A stretch of 35,688 nt of DNA, from NCBI GenBank assembly GCA_002354205.1, contig DELD01000015.1:1-35688 (forward strand), read 5' to 3'. The position numbers and the translations under genes were made by a program. The stretch's first letter is position 1, and the number at the start of each line of letters is the position of its first letter. The notes under the pieces were generated by a model that saw only the letters and a program-made list of their open reading frames with translations, did not search any database and was not told the DNA's origin. Of the stretch, positions 10,101-16,809 are shown piece after piece. Origin of the DNA: Micavibrio sp. UBA2705. Its GTDB lineage: Bacteria; Pseudomonadota; Alphaproteobacteria; Micavibrionales; Micavibrionaceae.

Positions 10101-11324
10101 AAGGGCGCTGTGGACACACCAAACGACCCTACGCTAAACAGAGCGGCCAACACACCAGATATTGACGCAGCAAGCACCCGCATGAGTGGTTTCACGCAAA
10201 TTGGCGCAGGTTCCGCCGGCTTTGGCATGAGTATTATTGGCATGAAAAATGCGCTTGATCGGGGGGACACAACAGGTATCGTCGTCGCAGGTACAGATAT
10301 GGCTGTCAGTAGTGCGGATTTAGCGCTAGATAGCTCGACCGCTCTTGGCAGAAGCGTTTCAAGCGGCTTACGCGGCGCGGCGATGAAAGCCAATATTGCG
10401 GTCACATTAGTTGATGGTGTATATCAAATTTCACAAGAAGAAGGCCTTGAAAACCAACTTGCGCGTGGCGCTGCAGTAACGGTGACCACAGGCACGGCGC
10501 TTGGCGTTGGCGCAGCTGCAACAACGGTTGTCGCAGGCGGTGCTTTGGTTACTACTGCAGTCGTGACCGCGCCAATAGCATCCGCCGTCGCGGTTGGCTT
10601 AGCAACAGATGCCGGCGTTGGCGCATTTAAAGCACAAAATGCATTTGAAGACCGCATTGCACAGTCCGAACAAGGCATTAAAACAGGCAATGCACAAGAA
10701 GGTTCAGGCGCCCCCGCATTACAAAACTACCAAAACCTTCGCGCTTTCGCCATATTGGAGGCGAGCGACCCTGATGGAGAAGCCGGCTTATCCCGTCAAG
10801 AAAGCGCCTTAAAGGCAAGTGAATATGAATATTCGAGCAACCCCGAAGCGCTCGACCAGATGGAGGCGGAAATACAAGCCAAGATTGATAGCTATGATAA
10901 AATCATCGAAGATAATGACTCATGGGTTCCTGACTTCACACGTTTCTTTGGACAAGATGAAGTTCAGACGAAGATGTCTGCACAAATTGAGCGCACGCAA
11001 TATGTCGCCGCCATGAATGAACTTAAAGAATATCGCGAAGAACTTAGTGAATACCAAGAAAATCAAGCCCATAACACACCTGAACAAGCGGAACAACGCA
11101 ATGGCCTCTCGGGAAGCTTTGACAGCGCCCTTACCAATGAAGATGCGCAGAGCGTATCGAGCGCAGCAAAGAGTAATCTCCAAGACGATATCACGGCTGA
11201 TGATATCAATGTTTCCAACTCCATTGCATCGCAAAATGGCGATAACACGATAGACGCAGATGATAGTGGCCAACAGCGCGTCACGCGCCAAGCGAGCACG
11301 TCTTATACAAATATAGCCCCTTAA
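7182..11324 (+). CDS. Large tandem GGDEF-like protein with ~30-residue repeats and hydrophobic Gly/Ala segment
   Basis: 1380 residues; I do not recognise the whole protein. Residues 1-120 are helical. About 118-300 is a diverged GGDEF domain with D124, N132 and GGDEL at 214-218; about 45 extra residues lie between the two motifs compared with PleD. About 483-660 is a second GGDEF-like domain with NNLLGHDGAD and GGGEF at 535-539, where the metal ligands are replaced by G488 and G537. About 697-745 looks like a small beta domain. About 771-829 and 880-938 carry four ~30-residue repeats, separated by six prolines (858-863). Residues 1095-1150 are a hydrophobic Gly/Ala/Val/Thr stretch. The C-terminal ~230 residues are charged and helical. 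No signal peptide or RTX repeats are seen. Cyclic-di-GMP chemistry by domain 1 is possible; secretion as an effector is speculation. The candidate ribosome binding site (AAGGTGAGA, 7162-7170) is about 11 bases from the ATG, which is long. Confidence 0.85.
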   Translation: MPLDPKQIMHANELNSWLKPYADLSGQSIDGVMADITEIWQKEGQLLDSGELSLKLADKYLNEKGITAEAKQTILSDIADIEALKREADHTTGVLKKDHKGVETALSHAYAQETGRPVMMLEFDFGNMGGTNELFQKKFAIEKFQQEHGHANFTEAESAFKGLSSDEQKRLINDINIKQTFEKTDTAAKIVTQTVVTDLEAHFPDNKVIAIRTGGDELRFIVEGVDPSKYDDIIMATTHNVEIKMAELGLLDHEHAKGRDNIFKNGFGGGLAAEDMRNITDPDNIIAIMDEDVKAHKDSIGEVRANQHVNITDTVKRNMGIAADTDITALPTEQQRAFDHAIEQQKTYLDKNAENIRAHAPSPAQTIAEFDARAAKILADIDKTPQLDVNNQALKSADIDGLTHSRYATIEERRVAYMEQSRVAEYTAANGGQAIDTSVQDFMASEARSLNPMDPSAGVNTVSDYRQNAQIWYDASTPDARPSTMFVGFQNLGGLNNLLGHDGADAVLKDMSGIVTSSLNEAGIASDKFVIAHNGGGEFRLVVQPGYEDQLKTANLSIAEKTAALNTRDIGTYIAEKGIALDEATQQKIAGKNFTAIEDPKVRDTHIGEQKIQGYADGLAVITASSEMDIVPGNDAKAWDVDHVLSAQKQSLDDATDNFRHQEIMAYHNIDNPAQINPNVAYTARRAGADTTPRAHDSVTVNYLDGEPIKGTVTEVITRPDGKVEYLVESGRDTRPFSDKYIIDVMPNNQAPIVTTQPDAVTGVINTQSGHKFVATPERYAQTIESNPDAARKMVRAPDDYDGFILGTQDDYDRAIANNDPIAARYIENPNSRAFSEPVDDYFKRRDQEMAQSAENRPPPPPPTKNMLDWAKGVNDSGKVKYVATYAAYQDAVNNNPDLAQHMMTPSEDFRGPIIATQAEYDKAIASGDADAARYISDSGTSYSGETQAYHPIDVAESPTVKPSLTENFDGVSKGAVDTPNDPTLNRAANTPDIDAASTRMSGFTQIGAGSAGFGMSIIGMKNALDRGDTTGIVVAGTDMAVSSADLALDSSTALGRSVSSGLRGAAMKANIAVTLVDGVYQISQEEGLENQLARGAAVTVTTGTALGVGAAATTVVAGGALVTTAVVTAPIASAVAVGLATDAGVGAFKAQNAFEDRIAQSEQGIKTGNAQEGSGAPALQNYQNLRAFAILEASDPDGEAGLSRQESALKASEYEYSSNPEALDQMEAEIQAKIDSYDKIIEDNDSWVPDFTRFFGQDEVQTKMSAQIERTQYVAAMNELKEYREELSEYQENQAHNTPEQAEQRNGLSGSFDSALTNEDAQSVSSAAKSNLQDDITADDINVSNSIASQNGDNTIDADDSGQQRVTRQASTSYTNIAP

Positions 11325-11340
11325 AGCGCTATTCGCTTTA
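11322..11340 (+). other. Hairpin over the stop codon of the large gene
   Basis: TAAAGCG and CGCTTTA form a perfect 7-bp stem with a 5-base loop, starting at the TAA stop. There is no T-run after it, so it may protect the mRNA 3' end or act as a weak terminator. Confidence 0.3.
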
Positions 11341-11458
11341 CTCTCGAAATCAGCGCAAAATAACTATTTTTCACGCAATGCCTGATTTTGTTTGCAATTT
11401 ATCCACATCCATGTCATACATACTCCAACATCTATGGAATGACTTGCCTTGACTAGAC

Positions 11459-11492
11459 TATCAAGCAAAAAATTTTTATAAGATGCTTGATA
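11459..11492 (+). promoter_or_regulatory. Inverted repeat in the cold-shock gene leader
   Basis: TATCAAGC (11459-11466) and GCTTGATA (11485-11492) are perfect 8-base inverted arms around an AT-rich 18-base spacer, 30 bases before the cold-shock ATG. A TTGACT hexamer lies just upstream (11449-11454), but no well-spaced -10 box follows. It could be a structured leader of the kind known for csp mRNAs, or an operator. Confidence 0.35.
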
Positions 11493-11522
11493 ACTACTAA
11501 CTAACTATGCAAGGAAATACCC

Positions 11523-11729
11523 ATGGCAACTGGAACCGTAAAATGGTTTAACCCTGATAAGGGTTTCGGCTTTATTCAACCTGAAGATGGCGGCAAAGAC
11601 GTTTTTGTTCACATCACAGCAGTAAATGAAGCTGGTATGCAAACTCTAACTGAAGGTCAAGCTGTTGAGTTTGACATCGTTGAGAGCCGCGGCAAAGAAG
11701 CAGCTGGCAATATCAAAGCTGTAGCTTAA
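11523..11729 (+). CDS. Cold-shock protein, CspA family
   Basis: 68 residues forming a single cold-shock domain, an OB-fold that binds single-stranded RNA and DNA and works as an RNA chaperone. Both RNA-binding motifs are present: GFGFIQ (RNP1 type, about residues 15-20) and VFVHI (RNP2 type, about 28-32). The length is typical. AAGGA about 8 bases upstream gives the ribosome binding site. A strong terminator follows at 11746-11783, so the gene is monocistronic. Alphaproteobacteria carry several paralogues and I cannot say which csp this is. Confidence 0.97.
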   Translation: MATGTVKWFNPDKGFGFIQPEDGGKDVFVHITAVNEAGMQTLTEGQAVEFDIVESRGKEAAGNIKAVA

Positions 11730-11745
11730 TCGCACACAGAATTTC

Positions 11746-11783
11746 TAAAAACGCCGTTATGTTGAATCATAACGGCGTTTTTT
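11746..11783 (+). terminator. Rho-independent terminator of the cold-shock gene
   Basis: AACGCCGTTATG pairs with CATAACGGCGTT around the loop TTGAAT, followed by a T-run. The stem is flanked by A's on the left, so it may also work on the other strand, though no minus-strand gene ends here. Confidence 0.92.
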
Positions 11784-11800
11784 CTATGTAACCAGTTTTG

Positions 11801-13027
11801 ATGGTAAAAATTATGAGTTCGGCGCGGGGGAAAATAAGCACACGATCTGTCAATACAGTTCTATGTATTGCTTTGCTGCTCCTCAGCGCCTGCGCGGCCC
11901 CTGTATCTAAATACAAATCCGCCACCAAAGACGAAATTGATGCAGAGATCCGCTTGCAAAAAGAAATGGTCTACCAAGCCTTCCACAATGAAGGCAACAT
12001 ACTTGACAACATTACCTTTCAAATTCTCAAGGCCAACGCAGAATTCTGCACCGAAAACGCGTTAGCTTACGGCTTCACCTTTTGGAACATAGACACGATT
12101 TCAAAATCCGATAAATACAGAGAAATCGTAGAAAACCTTTATCAGCTCGATCACGTTTTTCAAATTAATCAGGTTTACACCAACACTGAAGATCAAACCG
12201 CACAAATTAAGGCTGGTGACAAGATAATTGCCATTAATGGCGTTGACGTTTCAAGCAAATCCGTCAAAACTAAAGATATATACAAAGCCTTGTCAAAAAC
12301 AGGATCATCCCACCCTGCAAAGCTTTTGCTTTTACGCGACAATACAGAAATTGAAACCAAAACAACGCCCTATAATGTATGCAATTACCCACTACGTTAT
12401 GATTATCACGACAGGATTATTAATGCCTTTGCCAATGGTCGTCACATCATCATGACACGCGGCTTTTATCAATTTGCCAAGAGCGAAGAAGAACTTGCCA
12501 TGGCGATCGCTCATGAAGTTGGACACAATATCATGCGTCACCCCGGCAAGGATGATGAAAACGCAGCTTTGGGCAACATTGCCAATACAATACTGTTTAA
12601 CGCACTAAAAATGACCGATTTCTACCTACCTAGTTTCGTTTACGAAGGTATTATCGAACAATCTTACATGGTGAACAGCGTCGCGTTTGAACGTGAAGCT
12701 GACTATATCGGTATTTATTTCGCTGAACGCGCAGGCTACGATACAACGAACAGCATTGCCCTCTGGCGGCGCATGTCAGTCGAAGTTGACGCAGAAGGCA
12801 TAGAAAAACGCTCCACCCACCCCGCAAAAGCTGAGCGCTTTGTTTACTTACAAAAAACCTTAGAAGAAATCGCCGAAAAACGCAGAAAAGCCCTCCCCCT
12901 CATTCCTGAAATAGACTGGGATAACACGTCTGAAAAAGACATTCATTTTAAGCGCCCTAAGAGTGACACAACAATAAAAGATAACGAACCCCACTACGGC
13001 TTAAATTGCGGCGCGGCTTGTATGTAA
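11801..13027 (+). CDS. M48-family zinc metalloprotease, lipoprotein with PDZ domain
   Basis: 408 residues from ATG 11801. The N-terminus is a lipoprotein signal with lipobox LSAC (C31), so the protein is expected to be membrane-anchored on the periplasmic side. A PDZ-like segment (IKAGDKIIAINGVDV, about residues 125-160) precedes the protease domain, whose zinc site is H238-E239-V-G-H242 plus E299 in the EREAD motif. This matches the M48/Loiv-type peptidases involved in envelope quality control. No strong ribosome binding site is seen; ATG 11813 and TTG 11798 are alternative starts that leave the mature protein unchanged. The last ~40 residues contain a few Cys and are not conserved-looking. 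Substrates are unknown. Confidence 0.9.
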   Translation: MVKIMSSARGKISTRSVNTVLCIALLLLSACAAPVSKYKSATKDEIDAEIRLQKEMVYQAFHNEGNILDNITFQILKANAEFCTENALAYGFTFWNIDTISKSDKYREIVENLYQLDHVFQINQVYTNTEDQTAQIKAGDKIIAINGVDVSSKSVKTKDIYKALSKTGSSHPAKLLLLRDNTEIETKTTPYNVCNYPLRYDYHDRIINAFANGRHIIMTRGFYQFAKSEEELAMAIAHEVGHNIMRHPGKDDENAALGNIANTILFNALKMTDFYLPSFVYEGIIEQSYMVNSVAFEREADYIGIYFAERAGYDTTNSIALWRRMSVEVDAEGIEKRSTHPAKAERFVYLQKTLEEIAEKRRKALPLIPEIDWDNTSEKDIHFKRPKSDTTIKDNEPHYGLNCGAACM

Positions 13028-13337
13028 TATTTTGCAGTTAAACGCGCATCAACCTAAGCGGCTCGGAACCGTGCACGTGATGCACGCTCAAGATTAAAAT
13101 GATCTAGCACCGAATTAAGGCTCTTCTTTTGCGAGACAATCTGCTGCTCCCATTTTTTCTGGGATTCAGCCACCGCCCACCCACAAGTGAAATAAACCTA
13201 CGCTATTCTGAGAATTTCAGCCTAAAGTCATGACGGCGCCCACCCTTAGTTGGACGAGTAAAATATAGCGTTTCTGCTTCATCGTCTCAGTTAAAAGACT
13301 GCTGTGTAATGGGGTTTTTGGCTGTGAGAAGAAAAAA
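13028..13337. other. 310-base gap with a decayed ORF
   Basis: There is no intact gene between the M48 protease gene and tRNA-Lys. The minus strand holds a 47-codon open stretch without a start codon (listed separately); the rest (13201-13337) has stops in all frames I read. No terminator or second copy of the tRNA 3' end was found. Confidence 0.6.
13054..13197 (-). pseudogene. Possible 3' remnant of a coding sequence
   Basis: On the minus strand, 47 codons run from just after a TAG (13198-13200) to TAG 13054-13056. The translation is strongly helical and charged (contains KKWEQQIVSQKKSLNSVLDH and ends RARFRAA), unlike random translation of intergenic DNA. No start codon or upstream continuation is seen, so it would be a truncated gene end. 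It lies beyond the 3' end of tRNA-Lys, where integrating elements often leave debris, but no integrase motif is visible. A chance open stretch is not excluded. Confidence 0.35.
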
Positions 13338-13413
13338 TGGTGACCGCTGAGGGATTCGAACCCTCGACCTACTGATTAAAAGTCAGTTGCTCTACCAACT
13401 GAGCTAAGCGGTC
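13338..13413 (-). tRNA. tRNA-Lys (anticodon TTT)
   Basis: A 76-base cloverleaf on the minus strand. The acceptor arm GACCGCT pairs with AGCGGTC. The D-arm is AGCTCAGTTGGTAGAGC-like, the anticodon loop is CTTTTAA with anticodon TTT (reads AAA/AAG), and the T-arm contains GGTTCGAATCC. The discriminator is A and the terminal CCA is encoded (13338-13340). Confidence 0.97.
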
Positions 13414-13451
13414 TAACCATAAATTCGTTCGCCCTTTGAAAGGCTGAGACA

Positions 13452-13480
13452 TGTATATGGATTTCACCTTCGCGCGTCAA
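13452..13480 (-). promoter_or_regulatory. Sigma-70 promoter of tRNA-Lys
   Basis: On the minus strand, TTGACG (13475-13480) and TATACA (13452-13457) are separated by exactly 17 bases. Transcription would begin near 13445, about 30 bases before the mature tRNA 5' end. Confidence 0.75.
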
Positions 13481-13522
13481 GTATTATTTATTAGATAAAT
13501 CGAAATTTCTAAAAAAAATAAT

Positions 13523-14008
13523 TTAGTCTTTGAGTTTAGCCAAAACGGATGGCGTAACGAATTGTGACACATCGCCGCCAAGGGCGCATATTTCTTTGAC
13601 GAAGGATGATGACACAAACTGCCATTCGTCAGACGCCATCAAAAACACAGTTTCGATGGATTTATCCAATTTCGCGTTCATGCCGGTCATTTGAAATTCA
13701 TATTCAAAATCGGAAATGGCCCGTAAGCCGCGAAATATGCATGATGCATTTTTTTGTGCCGCATAGTGAATAAGCAAATTATCAAAACTTTCCACCGTAA
13801 TGTCGCAATGCTTATCAGGCATATTACCAATATCGGTTTGCGCCATATCAAGGCGTTCATCGGCGCTAAAACGTGGTTTTTTGCCTGCGTTTTTGGCAAC
13901 GCCGACCACCAAATGATCAACCAGCTTACTGGCGCGGCGAATAATGTGCAGATGCCCTTTTGTGATGGGGTCAAATGTTCCTGGGTAAATACCGATGCGT
14001 TTTGTCAT
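13523..14008 (-). CDS. coaD: Phosphopantetheine adenylyltransferase
   Basis: 161 residues, the normal CoaD length. It transfers AMP from ATP to 4'-phosphopantetheine, the penultimate step of coenzyme A synthesis in the cytosol. The nucleotidyltransferase signature is at the N-terminus, PGTFDPITKGH (about residues 9-19), with the T/HxGH-type motif. FRGLRAISDFEYE (about 90-102) and SSSFVKE (about 129-135) complete the active site. The gene diverges from carA over 147 bases. In many alphaproteobacteria coaD lies directly downstream of gyrA; here about 5.8 kb separates them. Confidence 0.97.
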   Translation of the reverse strand: MTKRIGIYPGTFDPITKGHLHIIRRASKLVDHLVVGVAKNAGKKPRFSADERLDMAQTDIGNMPDKHCDITVESFDNLLIHYAAQKNASCIFRGLRAISDFEYEFQMTGMNAKLDKSIETVFLMASDEWQFVSSSFVKEICALGGDVSQFVTPSVLAKLKD

Positions 14009-14155
14009 GAAACTTTCTCAAAAAAATACTTTAATTTTGCCTCAAAAACGGATAATAACCATACAGCGTAATAATACAATATTAAATGTAGATACCATGA
14101 TTCTACGCAGCTAAATATACGCCTTACATCGCCCCATTTATGCAGGAGAGCCCTT

Positions 14156-15343
14156 ATGACCGAATTTGCACCACAGCCCAAGAATGCGAATGCCTTAATT
14201 ATGCTCGAAAGTGGTGAAACATATTGGGGCACAGGTTACGGCGCGCCAATGGTTAATATTGGCGAAATTTGCTTCAATACATCAATGAGTGGCTATCAAG
14301 AAATTTTAACCGACCCAAGCTACGCTGGCCAGATTATCACCTTCACCGCGCCACATATTGGCAATACAGGCACAAATGACGAAGATATTGAAAGCCCCAC
14401 CCCGCAATGTTTAGGCCTTATCACACGCGAACGCCCAACATCGCCGTCAAACTGGCGCGCGAATAAAAGCTTTGATGCGTGGCTAACAGACAACCAGCTG
14501 CCAGCAATTGCGGGCATAGATACACGCGCCCTCACCCAAAAACTACGCGATCACGGTTCTGCTAAGGGCGCTATCGCCTATGACGCCAAGGGCATTTTTG
14601 ATTTAGAGGCGATATTTAAATCTATTCAAGACTGGTCAGGCCTTAAAGGCGCAAACCTCGCCAAAACCGCACAGCGCGGCGACACCCAGCACTGGGAAAC
14701 AGGCGCATGGGATATCCGCAGCGGTTACAGCGCCGCTCAAGATACACAAAAGGCCCATGCTTATAAAGTCGTTGCGCTTGATTTCGGCGCGAAAGACAAC
14801 ATTATGCGCGGCCTGACCCATGCGGGCTGTGAAGTCATATTAATGGCAGGCACATCAAGCTTTGATGAAATCATGGCACACAGCCCTGATGGCATTTTCC
14901 TGTCCAATGGGCCTGGTGCCCCTGCCGCAACATATGCAGAAATTAAAGATACGTTACAGCGCATCATCAGCGCAGATATGCCCCTTTTCGGCATTTGCCT
15001 CGGCCACCAATTACTCGCCTTAGCGCTTGGCGGTAAAACGCAAAAAATGCATTTCGGCCATCGCGGGGCGAACCACCCTGTCAAAGACCTGACAACAGGC
15101 AAAGTGGAAATCACATCACAAAATCACGGCTTTGAAGTTGTCGCAAGTTCACTGCCTGATGATGTGGTCCTAACCCATATCAGCCTATTTGATGAAAGCT
15201 GCGAAGGCATTGCTGCGAAAAACCGTCCATTTTTCTCAGTCCAGCACCACCCAGAATCATCTCCGGGGCCGCATGATAGCCATTATTTGTTTGATCGTTT
15301 CGTCACATTAATGGCAGAAAAAGCCACAAAAAAAGCGGCCTAA
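14156..15343 (+). CDS. carA: Carbamoyl-phosphate synthase small subunit
   Basis: 395 residues. The N-terminal half is the CPSase small-chain domain and the C-terminal half a class I glutamine amidotransferase. It hydrolyses glutamine and passes ammonia to CarB for carbamoyl phosphate, the precursor of arginine and pyrimidines. The nucleophile is C281 in the GICLGHQ motif; H365 and E367 (HHPESSPGPHD) complete the triad. The start has AGGAG about 8 bases upstream. carB is not downstream: the next gene is on the opposite strand, behind a terminator that overlaps the carA stop, so the two subunits are not encoded as a carAB operon here. Confidence 0.97.
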   Translation: MTEFAPQPKNANALIMLESGETYWGTGYGAPMVNIGEICFNTSMSGYQEILTDPSYAGQIITFTAPHIGNTGTNDEDIESPTPQCLGLITRERPTSPSNWRANKSFDAWLTDNQLPAIAGIDTRALTQKLRDHGSAKGAIAYDAKGIFDLEAIFKSIQDWSGLKGANLAKTAQRGDTQHWETGAWDIRSGYSAAQDTQKAHAYKVVALDFGAKDNIMRGLTHAGCEVILMAGTSSFDEIMAHSPDGIFLSNGPGAPAATYAEIKDTLQRIISADMPLFGICLGHQLLALALGGKTQKMHFGHRGANHPVKDLTTGKVEITSQNHGFEVVASSLPDDVVLTHISLFDESCEGIAAKNRPFFSVQHHPESSPGPHDSHYLFDRFVTLMAEKATKKAA

Positions 15344-15355
15344 AGCGCCGCTTTT
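15331..15355. terminator. Bidirectional terminator between carA and the GFA gene
   Basis: AAAAGCGGC (15331-15339) pairs with GCCGCTTTT (15347-15355) around a 7-base loop. It overlaps the carA stop codon. On the minus strand the same stem is followed by seven T's, so it also ends the convergent GFA-family gene. Confidence 0.85.
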
Positions 15356-15376
15356 CATTATACCGATTGACGCGCT

Positions 15377-15805
15377 TCAAGAGAATTGCGCCAAAAATTC
15401 AGCTTCCGTGAGTTTTTTACACTCATCATCAAATTGGTAATAACAGGGCTTTTTATCAATGAAGATATGCTCGCTCGTAAATAAATCATCCTGCTTATCC
15501 AAAAGCGCGGCTGAAATGCCATAATAAAGCGGGGCATCACCAAGCAACTTAGAAAACATACTCGCCCCGCAATGTGAACAAAAGCCGCGCTCCGCCCATT
15601 CAGAGCTTTGATACCATTTCAACGCGCCTTCAGGGTCATTAATCGCAACCGTTTTCGGGGCGCATGATATGGTCAGCGATGGCCCGCCATGCCATTTGCG
15701 GCAGATATTACAATGGCAGACATGCACTTCTTGATTAAGCAAACGCATAGAAACATTCACTTTACCACACAGACAGGCCGCATTTCGATTTAAATTCTCA
15801 CGCAT
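15377..15805 (-). CDS. GFA-domain protein (Mss4-like zinc fold)
   Basis: 142 residues with the cysteine pattern of the GFA/CENP-V family: CLCGKV near residue 11, CHCNIC near 31-36, and CSHCGASMF near 77-85. These Cys bind structural and catalytic zinc in the beta-tent fold. The family is named after glutathione-dependent formaldehyde-activating enzyme, but most members have no proven activity. No formaldehyde or glutathione genes lie nearby, so the substrate is unknown. The gene ends at the bidirectional terminator shared with carA. Confidence 0.88.
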   Translation of the reverse strand: MRENLNRNAACLCGKVNVSMRLLNQEVHVCHCNICRKWHGGPSLTISCAPKTVAINDPEGALKWYQSSEWAERGFCSHCGASMFSKLLGDAPLYYGISAALLDKQDDLFTSEHIFIDKKPCYYQFDDECKKLTEAEFLAQFS

Positions 15806-15851
15806 AATACCTCCGCTGCGTTATTGATATGTGCAGTATAGTAAAAATAAG

Positions 15852-15883
15852 AAAAGGACACTAACAAAAGCTAGTGTCCTTCC
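15852..15883 (-). terminator. Terminator of the 187-residue coiled-coil gene
   Basis: AAGGACACTA (15854-15863) and TAGTGTCCTT (15872-15881) form a perfect 10-bp stem with an 8-base loop. On the minus strand it is followed by a T-rich tract and lies about 50 bases after the stop at 15933. Confidence 0.85.
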
Positions 15884-15932
15884 CTATTTATATGGGTTTG
15901 AATTTTATGTAGTGATTACTTCATACCAACAC

Positions 15933-16496
15933 CTAGACAAAGCGGATATGATCACTGCTTGCACCAAAATAGATTGATGAAGCGTTAGACGTTTCTCCTT
16001 TTACATTTTCATTCGGTTTATTGCGATCCGCTAATAATGCATCCATACCTGAGCGAACTGGCACAGCGCGGGGGGCCACCTGCACTCTCGTTCCTTGTGA
16101 TATATCAGCCTTCGGATCGTGTTGTTGATTAAGCGCTTGATCAGGCTCTTTGGCGGCCTGTATCTCCTGCTTAATTTCGTGCTTGGCCTGAACAACCATG
16201 GTTTCTGCATAACGAAGCATGGAATCTGTACGCTCATTACTTTCCACCGATTTGGTTTCCAAGACATCTTGGCGGGCGTCTAGTGCTTCCACTTTCTGCT
16301 CCATATTATGAATGGCTGTTGAGAAAAAACCGGTTTGCCGGTTCATAACATCAACCATTTCTTTCACTTTCTGAAAACCGTTTCGCAAACGCTCAAAGCT
16401 AATGGAGAGCGTAATTGCCGCCCCCACAGCTGCAATCGCAGCAAACACAGCAAAAGCCAAAGAAATAACCATATAGGTTTGTTGAGGACCTATCAT
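15933..16496 (-). CDS. Small membrane-anchored coiled-coil protein, unknown function
   Basis: 187 residues; family not recognised. Residues about 7-33 are one hydrophobic helix rich in Ala (MVISLAFAVFAAIAAVGAAI), followed by a heptad-like helical stretch to about residue 115 and a polar, Gln/Asn/Asp-rich tail. The expected topology is a single-pass inner-membrane protein with a coiled coil on one side, similar in plan to scaffold or tether proteins. AAAGG upstream of the ATG supports the start. It is monocistronic by its own terminator and belongs to the orphan-gene patch between coaD and gyrA. Confidence 0.75.
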   Translation of the reverse strand: MIGPQQTYMVISLAFAVFAAIAAVGAAITLSISFERLRNGFQKVKEMVDVMNRQTGFFSTAIHNMEQKVEALDARQDVLETKSVESNERTDSMLRYAETMVVQAKHEIKQEIQAAKEPDQALNQQHDPKADISQGTRVQVAPRAVPVRSGMDALLADRNKPNENVKGETSNASSIYFGASSDHIRFV

Positions 16497-16809
16497 AGTT
16501 AGTGCCTTTCTTTTTTACTTTGGTTAATAAAAATGAATTTCACGATGAAGAAGTGGACATAGTGGCTATATTTAAACAGCACACATGACAAGACAACCTA
16601 CCCATGAAAAACACACTCACAATTATTAGTTTTACATAACCACAACTAACAAAACGTTATTTTTCAATAAGATAAAAGACATATTTAAGAATAATTATAA
16701 TAAAATGCGATGTAAAACGCAGCCTTGTGTAAATATTTCAAACACATAGAATGCTGCGCCATAGTCAATATAGAGTGTAATTTATTTCAAAAAAAATAAA
16801 CACGGCGCA
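16497..16809. other. 313-base AT-rich intergenic region
   Basis: It separates two minus-strand orphan genes. No ORF of note is seen. On the minus strand a weak promoter candidate, TTGTTA (16647-16652) then TAATAA (16623-16628) with an 18-base spacer, could serve the 187-residue gene. No convincing terminator was found for the upstream 289-residue gene. Confidence 0.4.

Noticed and set aside
13338..13413. tRNA-Lys as an active attachment site
   Set aside because: No second copy of the tRNA 3' end and no integrase gene were seen in the window.
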